A stretch of 64,000 bases of DNA from assembly GCA_016704275.1 (NCBI GenBank), contig JADJAK010000005.1, positions 310,001-374,000 of the forward strand. Direction: 5' to 3'. This document shows, piece after piece, positions 7,815-16,747 of the stretch (its first letter is position 1; each line of letters opens with the position of its first letter). Source of the DNA: Gemmatimonadota bacterium (lineage in GTDB: Bacteria; Gemmatimonadota; Gemmatimonadetes; Gemmatimonadales; GWC2-71-9). Made by a program: the position numbers and the translations under genes. The notes below the pieces were generated by a model, which had not been told where the DNA came from, ran no database searches, and saw only the letters and a program-made list of their open reading frames with translations.

Positions 7815-9121
7815 GCGGCCGGGGGCGGGGCCTGCTGTTGCTCCTCGCGGCGACCGGCTGCGCGGGCGGCGAGCGCGCGCAGTCGCTGGACGCACCGCCC
7901 CCGGTGGTCGTCTCGGCGGCCACGGCCAACGGGGCGACCCCGATGTTCGCGGTCGCCGACGACGGGACAAAGCTGCTCTCCTGGGTCGCGGCGGAGGGAG
8001 GCGGGAGTGAAGGCGTCTTGCATCTGCGCAGCGAGGGCCCTCGCGGCGTGATCACCTCCTCGCTGGTGGATTCGCTGGGCGGGATCGAACCCCACGGGGA
8101 AGCGCCACCGGTCGTCGCCTCCGGAGGGGCGGGTGTGGTCTACGCACTCTACACGGTCGGCAAGGAGGGCGAGGGTCGCTTCCCGAAGAGCGCGCTCCGG
8201 TTCGCGCGGAGCGACGACGCCGGGGCCACGTGGAGCGTTCCGCTTTCGGTGAATGAGGGCGAGGCCTTCGGGTCGCACAATTTCCACTCCTTGCTCGCGG
8301 GTCCCGATGGGCGCGTCTATGCCGCGTGGCTGAGCAATGTGCGCGGCGCGTCGGCGGTTTGGCTGCGGTCCTCGGTGGATGGCGGGCGCACCTGGGACGC
8401 CGCTCGGGCAATTCACGAGGCGCCGACGTGCCCGTGCTGCCGGACGGCGCTGGCACTCGACGCCGATGGCACGCTCTACGCCGCGTGGCGCAAGATCTTC
8501 GACGGCAACGTGCGCGACATCGCCGTGATCGCCTCGCGCGATGGCGGAGCCACCTGGGCGGAGCCGGTGAAGCCGCGGGATGATGGCTGGGTCTTCGACG
8601 GCTGTCCGCATGCCGGCCCCTCGATGCGGGTCGGGAACGACGGCGTCGTCCACATTGCCTGGTGGACTGGCAAGCCCGGGGCGGCCGGCGTCTGGTATGC
8701 CCGCTCGGCTGACCACGGCGCCACGTGGCGCGCACTCCCGATCGACACGGCGCAGCAGTCGGCCCCCGCCCACGTCCAGCTCGCACTCTCTGCGGGGGGG
8801 ACGGTGGTGGTCGGCTGGGACGACGGCAAGAGCGGGCGCCCCGCGATTCTGCTCCGCGCGTCAGCCGACGGCGGGACGGGCTTCGGGCCGCGACACACCG
8901 TGAGTGATGGCGAAACCGCCGCCGCCTATCCCGTGCTGGCGCTGCATGGCGATTCGCTGACGGTCGCCTGGTCCGCCACTGCAGACTCCGCCTATCGCGC
9001 CATGGTGGCGGCGCGCCCTGACATGAAGGACCCGAACGCCAAGATGGGCCTCCCCCGTGTCGGGCAGCAGGAAGTGGTGGCTCGGGCGATGACGCTCCGG
9101 AGTCTGACCGACCCGCGCTGA
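7811..9121 (+). CDS. sialidase-like BNR/Asp-box beta-propeller lipoprotein
   Basis: 436 residues; ATG 7811 overlaps the receptor stop (ATGA). Lipoprotein signal (LLLLLAATGC). Several Asp-box turns are visible: SDDAGATWS, SVDGGRTWD, SRDGGATWA and SADHGATWR, giving a six-bladed propeller of the exo-alpha-sialidase-like superfamily. Sialidase Arg triad residues are not evident and the protein carries an unusual PTCPCCRTAL cysteine cluster near residue 216 plus DGCPHAGP and SHNFHS, which could bind a metal. Translational coupling to the TonB receptor argues for a surface partner of that receptor rather than a sugar hydrolase. Followed by a strong terminator. Confidence 0.75.
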   Translation: MSGRGRGLLLLLAATGCAGGERAQSLDAPPPVVVSAATANGATPMFAVADDGTKLLSWVAAEGGGSEGVLHLRSEGPRGVITSSLVDSLGGIEPHGEAPPVVASGGAGVVYALYTVGKEGEGRFPKSALRFARSDDAGATWSVPLSVNEGEAFGSHNFHSLLAGPDGRVYAAWLSNVRGASAVWLRSSVDGGRTWDAARAIHEAPTCPCCRTALALDADGTLYAAWRKIFDGNVRDIAVIASRDGGATWAEPVKPRDDGWVFDGCPHAGPSMRVGNDGVVHIAWWTGKPGAAGVWYARSADHGATWRALPIDTAQQSAPAHVQLALSAGGTVVVGWDDGKSGRPAILLRASADGGTGFGPRHTVSDGETAAAYPVLALHGDSLTVAWSATADSAYRAMVAARPDMKDPNAKMGLPRVGQQEVVARAMTLRSLTDPR

Positions 9122-9145
9122 GCCGCACGCCGGCCGCCCGCAGTG

Positions 9146-9172
9146 GAACGCCCCCTTCCCAAGGGGGCGTTC
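9146..9172 (+). terminator. intrinsic terminator after BNR lipoprotein gene
   Basis: GAACGCCCCCTT pairs perfectly with AAGGGGGCGTTC around CCC, followed by TTGCATC. Lies 25 bases after the stop of the propeller lipoprotein gene and ends the operon starting at the TonB region. Confidence 0.8.
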
Positions 9173-9254
9173 TTGCATCAACCTTTGGGGCGACCCCCCC
9201 GTAAAAGGGGTGACCGGCTTCCCCCGGCTTTTCCTCCACCAACGAGTCCGCCTG

Positions 9255-12200
9255 ATGCGACGTGCCTACGTCCGCGCTGCCGCCACGTGCCTGCTCCTCG
9301 GCGCCGTGCCCCCCCTGTCTGCCCAGCTCTCCACCCCACTCGACTCCGCCACGCTCAACGCCTTTCGCTGGCGTGAGATCGGCCCGGCCAACATGCAGGG
9401 CCGGGTCACCGACGTCGAGGGAATTCCGTCACCGTCGCGCACCTTCTTTGTCGCCGCGGCGGCAGGTGGCATCTGGAAGACGACGAATGGCGGCGTGACC
9501 TTCCGCCCGCTCTTCACGAATGAGCGCGTGGTCTCGATGGGCGATCTGGCGATCGCGCCGAGTGACACGATGCAGATTTGGGCCGGCACGGGCGAGGATG
9601 ACTCCCGCAACTCGGTGTCGCCGGGGCAGGGCATCTACAAGTCGATGGATGGTGGGCTCACCTGGAAGCTGATGGGCCTCGAGAAGACGCAGACGATTGC
9701 CCGCATCATCGTGCACCCGACCAATCCGCAGATCGTGTACGTCGCGGCGCTGGGCGCCATCTGGAACAGCAATCCGGATCGCGGCCTCTACAAGACGACC
9801 GACGGCGGCGCCACGTGGCGGCTGGTGAAGTTCATCAGCGACAAGGCGGGCTTCGTCGACCTGGTGATGGACCCGACCAATCCGAACGTCCTCTTTGCCT
9901 CCAGCTACGAACGCGTGCGCGGACCGTACTTCCTCAAGAGCGGCGGCCCCGGCAGCGCGCTCTGGAAGAGCACCGACGCCGGCGAGACCTGGACCGAGGT
10001 CAAGGGTGGCGGCTTCCCCGAGACGATGAAGGGCCGCATCGGCCTGGCGATCGCACCGAGCAATGCGAAGATCATGTATGCGCTGGTCGAGGCGGACAGC
10101 GCCGCGAACCCGAAGGGGAAGAGCGGCGTCGGCACGCCGGCCACCCGTAAGTCCGGCCTGTACCGCTCGGCGGATGGCGGTTCCACCTGGACCTTCATGG
10201 CGTCGAACAACGTCCGGCCGTTCTACTACTCGCAGGTCCGCGTCGACGTCAAGAATCCGGATCGGGTGTACTGGTCCTCGACGCCGGTCAACTTCTCGAC
10301 CGACGGCGGCAAGACGGTGCGGCAGACCACGGTCGGCCTCCACGTCGACCACCACGCCATGTGGCTCGACCCGAATGACGAGAACCGGATCATCGTCGGC
10401 AACGACGGCGGGATCGGGATCACGTTCGACAAGGGTGGCAACTGGTGGTTCCCGAACTCGTTTGCGATCGGCCAGTTCTATGCCGTCTCGTTCGACTTCG
10501 CGACGCCGTACAACGTCTGCGGCGGCATGCAGGACAACGGCTCGTGGTGCGGCCCGAGCCGCCGGCAGCAGGGCGCGATCACCAACTCGATGTGGTTCAC
10601 GTACAACGGCGGCGACGGCTTCGTCACCGCGCAGGATCCGACCGATCCGAACGTGATCTACGGCGAGTCCCAGGGCGGTGCGATGAGCCGCACCAACCTC
10701 GCCACTGGTGAGAGCTCGAACCTCCCCAAGCCGACCTGGCGTGCGCGGGCCAATGCATGGCGTGACACCATCGCCGTGCTGGAAGAGAGCCCGACGGCCG
10801 CCACCCCCGCGACGAAGAAGCGGATCGCCGACATCACGGCGATGATCGCCGCCGATTCGGCCGCGCTGACGCTGCGCTGGAACTGGAACACGCCGTTCTT
10901 CCTCTCGCCGCACAACAACAAGACCTTCTACGCCGGTTCGAACCGGGTGATGAAGTCGGTCGAGCGCGGCGACGACATGTATCCGATCTCGCCGGACCTG
11001 AGCTACGCCGACACGATGAAGATCCGGGTGTCGACGCGGACGACCGGCGGCATCACGACCGACGCCACCGGCGCCGAGACGTTCGGGACGATCGTCTCGC
11101 TGGCCGAGTCGTATGTGCGGCCGGGGCTGCTGTACGCCGGCACCGATGACGGCCGAGTCTGGCTCACGCGGAACGACGGCGCCTCGTGGGAAGAGCTCAC
11201 GGGCCGCTTCCCGGGCGTGCCGGCCGGGACCTACGTCTCGCGCATCGAACCGTCGTATGCCGACACCAACACGATGTACATCACCTTCGACGGGCACCGC
11301 ACGGGCGACTTCACGCCGTACGTCTACATGACCCGCGACTACGGCAAGACCTTCAAGTCGATCGTGGCGAACCTGCCGACCGGTGGGGTCGACTTCGCGC
11401 ACGTCGTGCGCGAGGACCCGGCCAATCCGAACGTGCTGTATGTCGGCACGGACGTCGGGGCGTACCTGTCGCTGAACAAGGGCGGGTCGTGGCAGAAGTT
11501 CATGAACGGCCTGCCCACCGTGCCGGTGCATGATCTCAAGATCCATCCGCGGGACCGCGAACTGATCGCCGGCACCCACGGCCGCTCCATCTGGATCGTC
11601 GATGTCACCCCGATCCCGCAGATGAGCGATAGCGTGGTGGCGTTGGCCGTTGCGCAATTCAAGCCGAAGACGGCGGTGCAGTACACCCAGGCCCCGCTGA
11701 ACGGCGAGTCGACCGGGCAGGCGATCTTCCGCGCCAACTCCCCCGCCTACGGTGCCGAGATCACCTACCGCGTGTCCGCGTCGGCGGCGGCCTCGTCGGC
11801 GGCGATTCTCATCGTGAACGCGGCGGGCGACACGGTCAGCCGCCTCACCGGGCCTGGCGCCGCCGGACTGCACCGCGTCAACTGGGGCTTCCAGGTCACG
11901 CCGCCGCCGGCGGCGCCGCGGGCGCAGACGCCGTCACAGCGTCGGGACTCGCTGCTGACGATCAAGCGCCGGAATACCGTCTTCGATTCGCTGAAGAAGG
12001 CAGGGACAGACACGGCCGCCCTCGCGCGGGTGCGCAAGCTGGTCGAGAATCCGGCCGGGGCAATTCCCGGTGCCGGTGGGCGCGGGCAGGGGCGGCGGTG
12101 GCGCCCCCGGCGGCGGTGGTGGCCGCGGCGGCGCGGGCGGTGGTGGGGCGCCGGCCTGGGTCGAGCGCCCGGGTGAGGGCGGCGGTGGCGGCGGCGGTGG

Positions 12201-12534
12201 TGGTGGTGGCGGCGGCGGTGGCGCAGGTGGTGCCGCCGGTCTGCTGGCGCAGGCGGCCGGGGCCGACGGTGCCCTCGCCCGCACGGTGGCCGGTCTGGTC
12301 ACCCTCCCAGGTGCCGCGCCAGGCGTCGGCGGTGGCGGCGGCGGCGGCTTCGGTGGCCGCGGCGGCGCCGCACAGCCGGGCGACTATCTCGTGATCGTCC
12401 GCGTCGGTGGGACCGTCTCCAAGCAGGTGCTTCGCGTGGAGCGCAGTGCCAGCATGTTCAGCGGCAACCCGTTCCAGCTGCAGGGACAGGACGACGATGA
12501 TCACGACGAGGGTGGTGGCGGTCGGCGCAAGTAG
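9255..12534 (+). CDS. VPS10/sortilin-like multi-blade beta-propeller secreted protein; frame break in Gly-rich linker
   Basis: About 1090 residues, signal peptide ending SAQ. Many Asp-box style turns (TTNGGVTFRP, SMDGGLTWK, TTDGGATWR, STDAGETWT, SADGGSTWT, SLNKGGSWQK) show two sortilin/VPS10-type propellers. The conserved blocks GPANMQGRVTDVEG, FFVAAAAGGIWKT and HVDHHAMWLDPND are those of the large glycosyl-hydrolase-named proteins common in Gemmatimonadota and Bacteroidota, whose activity is not established to my knowledge. Near 12075-12090 the frame shifts by one: the expected Gly-rich linker and the C-terminal QPGDYLVIVRVGG...DDDDHDEGGGGRRK lie in the +1 frame to 12534, while the original frame turns Arg/Trp-rich and stops at 12176. 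Confidence 0.85.
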
Positions 12535-12536
12535 TC

Positions 12537-13142
12537 GTGCCGAAGCGCTACGACCAGGCGTACTTCGATCGGTGGTACCGTGACCCCGCGCACAGCGTTG
12601 GGTCACGGGCCGACCTGGTTCGTCAGGTGACCTTCGCGGTGGCGGTCACCGAACAGTTGCTCTGCCGACCGATTCGGTCGGTGCTCGATGCGGGGGCGGG
12701 GGAGGGGCGGTGGCAACCGCTCCTGCACCGCCTCCGGCCGCATGCGCGCTACGCTGGCGTCGACAGCAGCGCGTGGGCGGTCGCACGATATGGCCGTCGC
12801 CGGAACCTCCGGCTCGGCTCGATTGAGACGCTCGACGAGCTTGGACTCGACGGCCCGTTCGACCTCGTCGTCGCGGCCGACGTCCTCCACTATCTCCCGA
12901 CACCGGTCTTGCGGCGCGCCCTCGCGGCGATGGTGCCGCTGATTGGTGGCGTGGCGTTCCTGCCGACCTTCACGCGCGATGACGCCAGCGAAGGCGACCA
13001 TCACGGTTTCCAGCCGCGACGCGCCAGTACCTATCGGCGGCTCTTCGCCGAGGCCGGGCTGATCGCCATCGGCATGCATGCCTGGATGCCGGCAGCCCGC
13101 GCCGGAGAACTCGCCGCATTGGAACGCGCGGTCGATGCCTGA
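12537..13142 (+). CDS. class I SAM-dependent methyltransferase
   Basis: 201 residues from GTG 12537, two bases after the preceding TAG. Motif I is SVLDAGAGEGRW (residues about 42-53); an acidic residue follows in YAGVDSS, and FDLVVAADVLHYL is the motif II/post-II region. N-terminus YDQAYFDRWYRDP resembles small-molecule methyltransferases of the methyltransf_25/11 group. No substrate can be deduced. Its end overlaps the start of the DUF2238 gene. Confidence 0.75.
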   Translation: MPKRYDQAYFDRWYRDPAHSVGSRADLVRQVTFAVAVTEQLLCRPIRSVLDAGAGEGRWQPLLHRLRPHARYAGVDSSAWAVARYGRRRNLRLGSIETLDELGLDGPFDLVVAADVLHYLPTPVLRRALAAMVPLIGGVAFLPTFTRDDASEGDHHGFQPRRASTYRRLFAEAGLIAIGMHAWMPAARAGELAALERAVDA

Positions 13143-13770
13143 CCAGATCAGCACGATCGGCCGCCGCGAGGGGCTGCTTCTGCTCGCCGTGGGGGCCATC
13201 GCATTGGTGCTTTCGGGCATCGCGCCATTCGATCGGACCACGTGGTGGTTGGAAATCTTCCCGATTCTGCTCGTCGTCCCGCTGCTGCTCGTCACGGCCA
13301 GCCGCTTTCCACTGACGCCACTGCTCTATCGCCTCATCCTGATCCATGCCCTGATCCTGATCGTCGGCGGGCACTGGAGTTACGCGCGTGTCCCCGTCGG
13401 GTTCTGGGCGCAGGAACTCCTCGGCTGGCAGCGGAATCCGTATGATCGGCTCGGCCACCTGGCGCAGGGCTTCATCCCCGCGATGGCGGCCCGGGAAATC
13501 TTCCGGCGACGGATCCCGCTCCCCGCCGGGCGCTGGCTCGCCTTCCTGGTCGTTGCCACCTGCCTGGCGCTCTCGGCGTGCTACGAGTTGGTGGAATGGT
13601 GGGCCGCCTTGGCACTGGGGCAGGGGGCCGACGAATTCCTCGGCACGCAGGGCGATCCCTGGGACACGCAGTGGGACATGTTCCTCGCGCTGGTGGGTGC
13701 CATCCTGGCGCAGTTGACGCTCTCGCGGCTCCACGAACGCCAGTTGCGCGGCGTCGCCACCCGCGGGTGA
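13135..13770 (+). CDS. DUF2238 (YjdF-like) integral membrane protein
   Basis: 211 residues with about five to six hydrophobic helices. Conserved DUF2238 blocks are visible: HWSYARVPVG, NPYDRLGHLAQGF, ACYELVEWW and DPWDTQWDMFLALVGA, rich in His/Asp/Glu at membrane boundaries. Start ATG 13135 overlaps the methyltransferase stop by 8 bases. Role unknown in the family. Confidence 0.85.
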   Translation: MPDQISTIGRREGLLLLAVGAIALVLSGIAPFDRTTWWLEIFPILLVVPLLLVTASRFPLTPLLYRLILIHALILIVGGHWSYARVPVGFWAQELLGWQRNPYDRLGHLAQGFIPAMAAREIFRRRIPLPAGRWLAFLVVATCLALSACYELVEWWAALALGQGADEFLGTQGDPWDTQWDMFLALVGAILAQLTLSRLHERQLRGVATRG

Positions 13771-13793
13771 ATGCAGGCCGGGTGTCCGCCGCG

Positions 13794-13824
13794 TTTCTCG
13801 CTGCCATCCCCTCGCATTAGATTC
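13794..13824 (+). promoter_or_regulatory. putative pyr operon promoter
   Basis: TTTC at 13794-13797 and TAGATTC at 13818-13824 have the spacing of the promoter shape seen elsewhere in the window. The box ends only 8-9 bases before the pyrR ATG, implying a nearly leaderless mRNA. Confidence 0.4.
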
Positions 13825-13832
13825 CGTTTCCG

Positions 13833-14378
13833 ATGCCCACAACCACTCGCCTCCTCGACGCCCCGGCCATGGGACGTGCGCTTGCGCGGATGGCCTCGGA
13901 ACTGGTCGAACGGACCGCCGACGCCCCGAGCGTCGCTCTCATCGGCATCCAGCGCCGTGGCGTCGAACTCGCCGAGCGCCTCGCCCCCCTCCTCGAAGCC
14001 CAGCTCCATCGTCCGCTGCTCCGCGGGTCGCTCGGCATCACCCTCTATCGTGACGACCTGCAGGCGATCGGGCAGCGCCCGGTGGTGCACGAGACGCGGC
14101 TGCCGCAGGCCATCGACGGCGCCACCGTCGTGATCGTCGACGATGTGCTCTACACCGGCCGCACCATCCGGGCGGCCCTCGACGAGATCGCCGACTTCGG
14201 TCGGCCCAGGCGCATCCTGCTCGCGGTGCTGGTCGATCGCGGCGGGCGCGAGTTGCCGATCGCCGCCGACGTCGTCGGTGTCACGGTCACGACGACCGCA
14301 CAGGACCATGTGAAGGTCTCGGTGCAGGAGCGGGACGGCAGCGACGGGGTCGAGCTCGTGCGCGGAGGGTCGGCATGA
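13833..14378 (+). CDS. pyrR: PyrR bifunctional regulator / uracil phosphoribosyltransferase
   Basis: 181 residues, normal family length. The phosphoribosyltransferase signature VVIVDDVLYTGRTIRAALDE sits at about residues 95-114; IGIQRRGVELAERL near the N-terminus is typical of PyrR. In Bacillus it binds pyr mRNA to control attenuation and can make UMP from uracil and PRPP. First gene of pyrR-pyrB-pyrC, overlapping pyrB by 4 bases (ATGA). Only 62 bases separate it from the upstream gene, and no antiterminator is visible. Confidence 0.93.
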   Translation: MPTTTRLLDAPAMGRALARMASELVERTADAPSVALIGIQRRGVELAERLAPLLEAQLHRPLLRGSLGITLYRDDLQAIGQRPVVHETRLPQAIDGATVVIVDDVLYTGRTIRAALDEIADFGRPRRILLAVLVDRGGRELPIAADVVGVTVTTTAQDHVKVSVQERDGSDGVELVRGGSA

Positions 14379-15334
14379 CGACCTCGCTGCTGGGGAAGGA
14401 CCTCGTCGGGCTCGAACATCTGACGCGTGAGCAGATCACCGCCATCCTCGACACCGCCGAGCCGTTCAAGGAAGTGTCGGAACGGCAGATCAAGAAGGTG
14501 CCGGCGCTGCGCGGCAAGACCATCGTCAACCTCTTCTTCGAGGCGTCGACGCGGACGCGCATTTCGTTCGAGTTCGCCGAGAAGCGCCTCTCGGCTGACA
14601 CCGTGAACGTCGCCGCGTCGGGCTCCTCGGTCTCCAAGGGCGAGACGCTGGTCGACACCGCGCGCAACCTCGAGGCGATGCGGATCGATATGGTCGTCAT
14701 CCGTCACAGTGCATCCGGCGCCGCGAAGTTCCTCGGCGACCGCATCCGCTCCAACGTGATCAACGCCGGCGACGGCATGCACGAGCATCCGACGCAGGGA
14801 CTGCTCGACCTGCTCACCTTGCGGGATCGCTTTGGTCGCATCGATGGCCTCAAGGTCTGCATCGTCGGCGACGTCCTGCATTCGCGGGTGGCGCGCAGCA
14901 ACATCTGGGGTCTCACGCGCCTCGGCGCCGAGGTCGCGGTCTGCGGGCCAGCCACGCTCCTCCCGCGCGATGTGGAGGCGCTTGGCGTCCGCGTCTTCCG
15001 GCGCATCGAGGAAGCGATCGAGTGGGCCGACGCGCTCAACGTCCTGCGCCTGCAGCTGGAACGGATGACCTCCGGCTTCATTCCCTCGCTCCGCGAATAC
15101 AACCGGGTCTTCGGCGTCACCAGCGAGAAGCTCGCGCGCGCGCCGAAGGACCTGCTGATCCTTCATCCGGGCCCGATGAATCGCGGCGTCGAGATCGACT
15201 CCGACGTTGCCGACGGCGCCCACTCCGTCATCCTTCCGCAGGTCACCAACGGCGTCGCCGTCCGGATGGCCGTGCTCTACCTGCTCGCCGGTGGCTCCCC
15301 TGATTGGGGCGCCGGCGGGGGCGAGGCCGCATGA
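14375..15334 (+). CDS. pyrB: aspartate carbamoyltransferase catalytic subunit
   Basis: 319 residues. Condenses carbamoyl phosphate and aspartate in the second step of pyrimidine synthesis. The carbamoyl-phosphate motif FFEASTRTRISFEF lies near residue 53-66, with MDMVVIRHSASGA, HEHPTQGLLDLLT and the C-terminal HPGPMNRGVEI typical of ATCase. Overlaps both pyrR (ATGA) and pyrC (ATGA), so the three are translationally coupled. Confidence 0.96.
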   Translation: MTTSLLGKDLVGLEHLTREQITAILDTAEPFKEVSERQIKKVPALRGKTIVNLFFEASTRTRISFEFAEKRLSADTVNVAASGSSVSKGETLVDTARNLEAMRIDMVVIRHSASGAAKFLGDRIRSNVINAGDGMHEHPTQGLLDLLTLRDRFGRIDGLKVCIVGDVLHSRVARSNIWGLTRLGAEVAVCGPATLLPRDVEALGVRVFRRIEEAIEWADALNVLRLQLERMTSGFIPSLREYNRVFGVTSEKLARAPKDLLILHPGPMNRGVEIDSDVADGAHSVILPQVTNGVAVRMAVLYLLAGGSPDWGAGGGEAA

Positions 15335-16617
15335 CCGCTCCGATTCTCTTCCGCGGCGGTCGCGTCGTGGATCCGTCCCAGGGCCTCGATGAGGTCACCC
15401 ATCTGCTCGTCGTCGATGGGCGCATCGCCGCCATCGGACGCGACATCGGGTCGCCCGATGGTGCCCAGGTCGTCGAGGCCGGCGGGTGGGTCATCGCCCC
15501 CGGGCTGATCGATGTCCACGTGCACCTGCGCGAACCGGGGCAGGAGGATCGCGAGACGATCGCGACCGGTGCCGCCAGCGCGGTGGCCGGTGGCTTCACC
15601 GGCATCTGCGCCATGCCCAACACCGATCCGGTGATCGACAACCAGTCGGCCGTCGGCTTCGTGAAGTCGCGCGGCGAGGCCGCTGGGCTCGCGCGAGTCT
15701 TTCCGATCGGCTGCATCTCCGTCGGGCAGAAGGGCGAGCGGCTCGCCGAATTCGGCGAGATGGTCGCCGCCGGCGCCGTCGCCGTGAGTGACGACGGACA
15801 TCCGGTGATGTCGTCGCAGTTGATGCGCACCGCACTCGAGTACGCGCGCACCTTCGGCATTCCGGTGGCCGATCACTGCGAGGACACGCCGTTGGCGCAC
15901 GGCGGCGCGATGCACGAGGGGATCATCTCCACTCGGCTCGGCCTCAAGGGAATCCCCGCGGCCGCCGAGGAAATCCACGTGGCGCGCGACTGCATCCTCG
16001 CGGCGCTGACGGGGGGGCACGTCCACCTCTGTCACATGAGCACGCGCGGTTCGGTCGACCTCATTCGTCGCGCCAAGGAGCAGGGGCTGTCGGTCACCGC
16101 CGAGGCGGCGCCGCATCATTACACGCTGACCCACGAGCGCGTCGGCGACTATGACACCAACGCGAAGATGAACCCGCCGCTCCGCGAGGACGCCGATCGC
16201 GCCGCCATCCGGGCCGCACTCGCCGATGGCACGATCGACTGCATCGCGACCGACCACGCGCCGCACACCTATGATGCCAAGGAGCGCGAGTTCGATGATG
16301 CGCCCAATGGGATCATCGGCCTCGAGACGGCGCTCTCGCTTGGCCTCCGGGAACTGGTCAACGGTGGCGTGCTCTCGCTGGGGACGTTGATCGAGCGGAT
16401 GAGCTGTGCCCCCGCGCGCCTCTGGCATCTGCCCGGGGGCACCCTGCGCATCGGTGGCGTCGCCGACATCGTCGCCTTCGACCCGACCGCAAGCTGGGTC
16501 GTCGACCCGGCCCGTATCCGCTCGCGGTCGCGCAACACACCCTGGGCAGGCGAGACGATGCCCGGGGTGGTCAAGCGGACCGTGGTCGGTGGCCGAGTGG
16601 TGTTCACGGGGCAGTGA
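15331..16617 (+). CDS. pyrC: dihydroorotase, class I
   Basis: 428 residues. Closes carbamoyl aspartate to dihydroorotate. The zinc site begins DVHVHLREPGQEDRET, followed by AMPNTDPV, VADHCEDTPL, HLCHMSTRGSVD and the catalytic region CIATDHAPHT, all hallmarks of bacterial class I dihydroorotase. ATG 15331 overlaps the pyrB stop. Last gene of the pyr operon. Confidence 0.96.
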   Translation: MTAPILFRGGRVVDPSQGLDEVTHLLVVDGRIAAIGRDIGSPDGAQVVEAGGWVIAPGLIDVHVHLREPGQEDRETIATGAASAVAGGFTGICAMPNTDPVIDNQSAVGFVKSRGEAAGLARVFPIGCISVGQKGERLAEFGEMVAAGAVAVSDDGHPVMSSQLMRTALEYARTFGIPVADHCEDTPLAHGGAMHEGIISTRLGLKGIPAAAEEIHVARDCILAALTGGHVHLCHMSTRGSVDLIRRAKEQGLSVTAEAAPHHYTLTHERVGDYDTNAKMNPPLREDADRAAIRAALADGTIDCIATDHAPHTYDAKEREFDDAPNGIIGLETALSLGLRELVNGGVLSLGTLIERMSCAPARLWHLPGGTLRIGGVADIVAFDPTASWVVDPARIRSRSRNTPWAGETMPGVVKRTVVGGRVVFTGQ

Positions 16618-16688
16618 TGCCGTCGCCCGCCGGCCCGGACGACCTCGCGGTCGGCCGGCAGCGGTCGATACTTCCACCGAGCGTCCCG

Positions 16689-16719
16689 TTTCCGGAATCC
16701 CGGGCCAGCACTAGTTTTC
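16689..16719 (+). promoter_or_regulatory. promoter-like site before zinc-ribbon gene
   Basis: TTTCC at 16689 and TAGTTTTC at 16712-16719, in the 130-bp gap after pyrC and 28 bases before the next start. Matches the TTG/TTT-N20-TANNTTTC pattern. Confidence 0.4.
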
Positions 16720-16747
16720 ACGAATCACCTGCAACCCCCGGCGTCCC

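Noticed and set aside
5076..7970. A 964-codon minus-strand open frame opposite the TonB receptor
   Set aside because: Composition is a codon shadow (Arg, Gly, His, Ala) of the clear receptor on the plus strand; no domain is visible.
7811..9121. True sialidase
   Set aside because: Asp-box turns show a propeller fold, but the Arg triad, Tyr/Glu and Asp of sialidases are not apparent and gene context is a TonB receptor.
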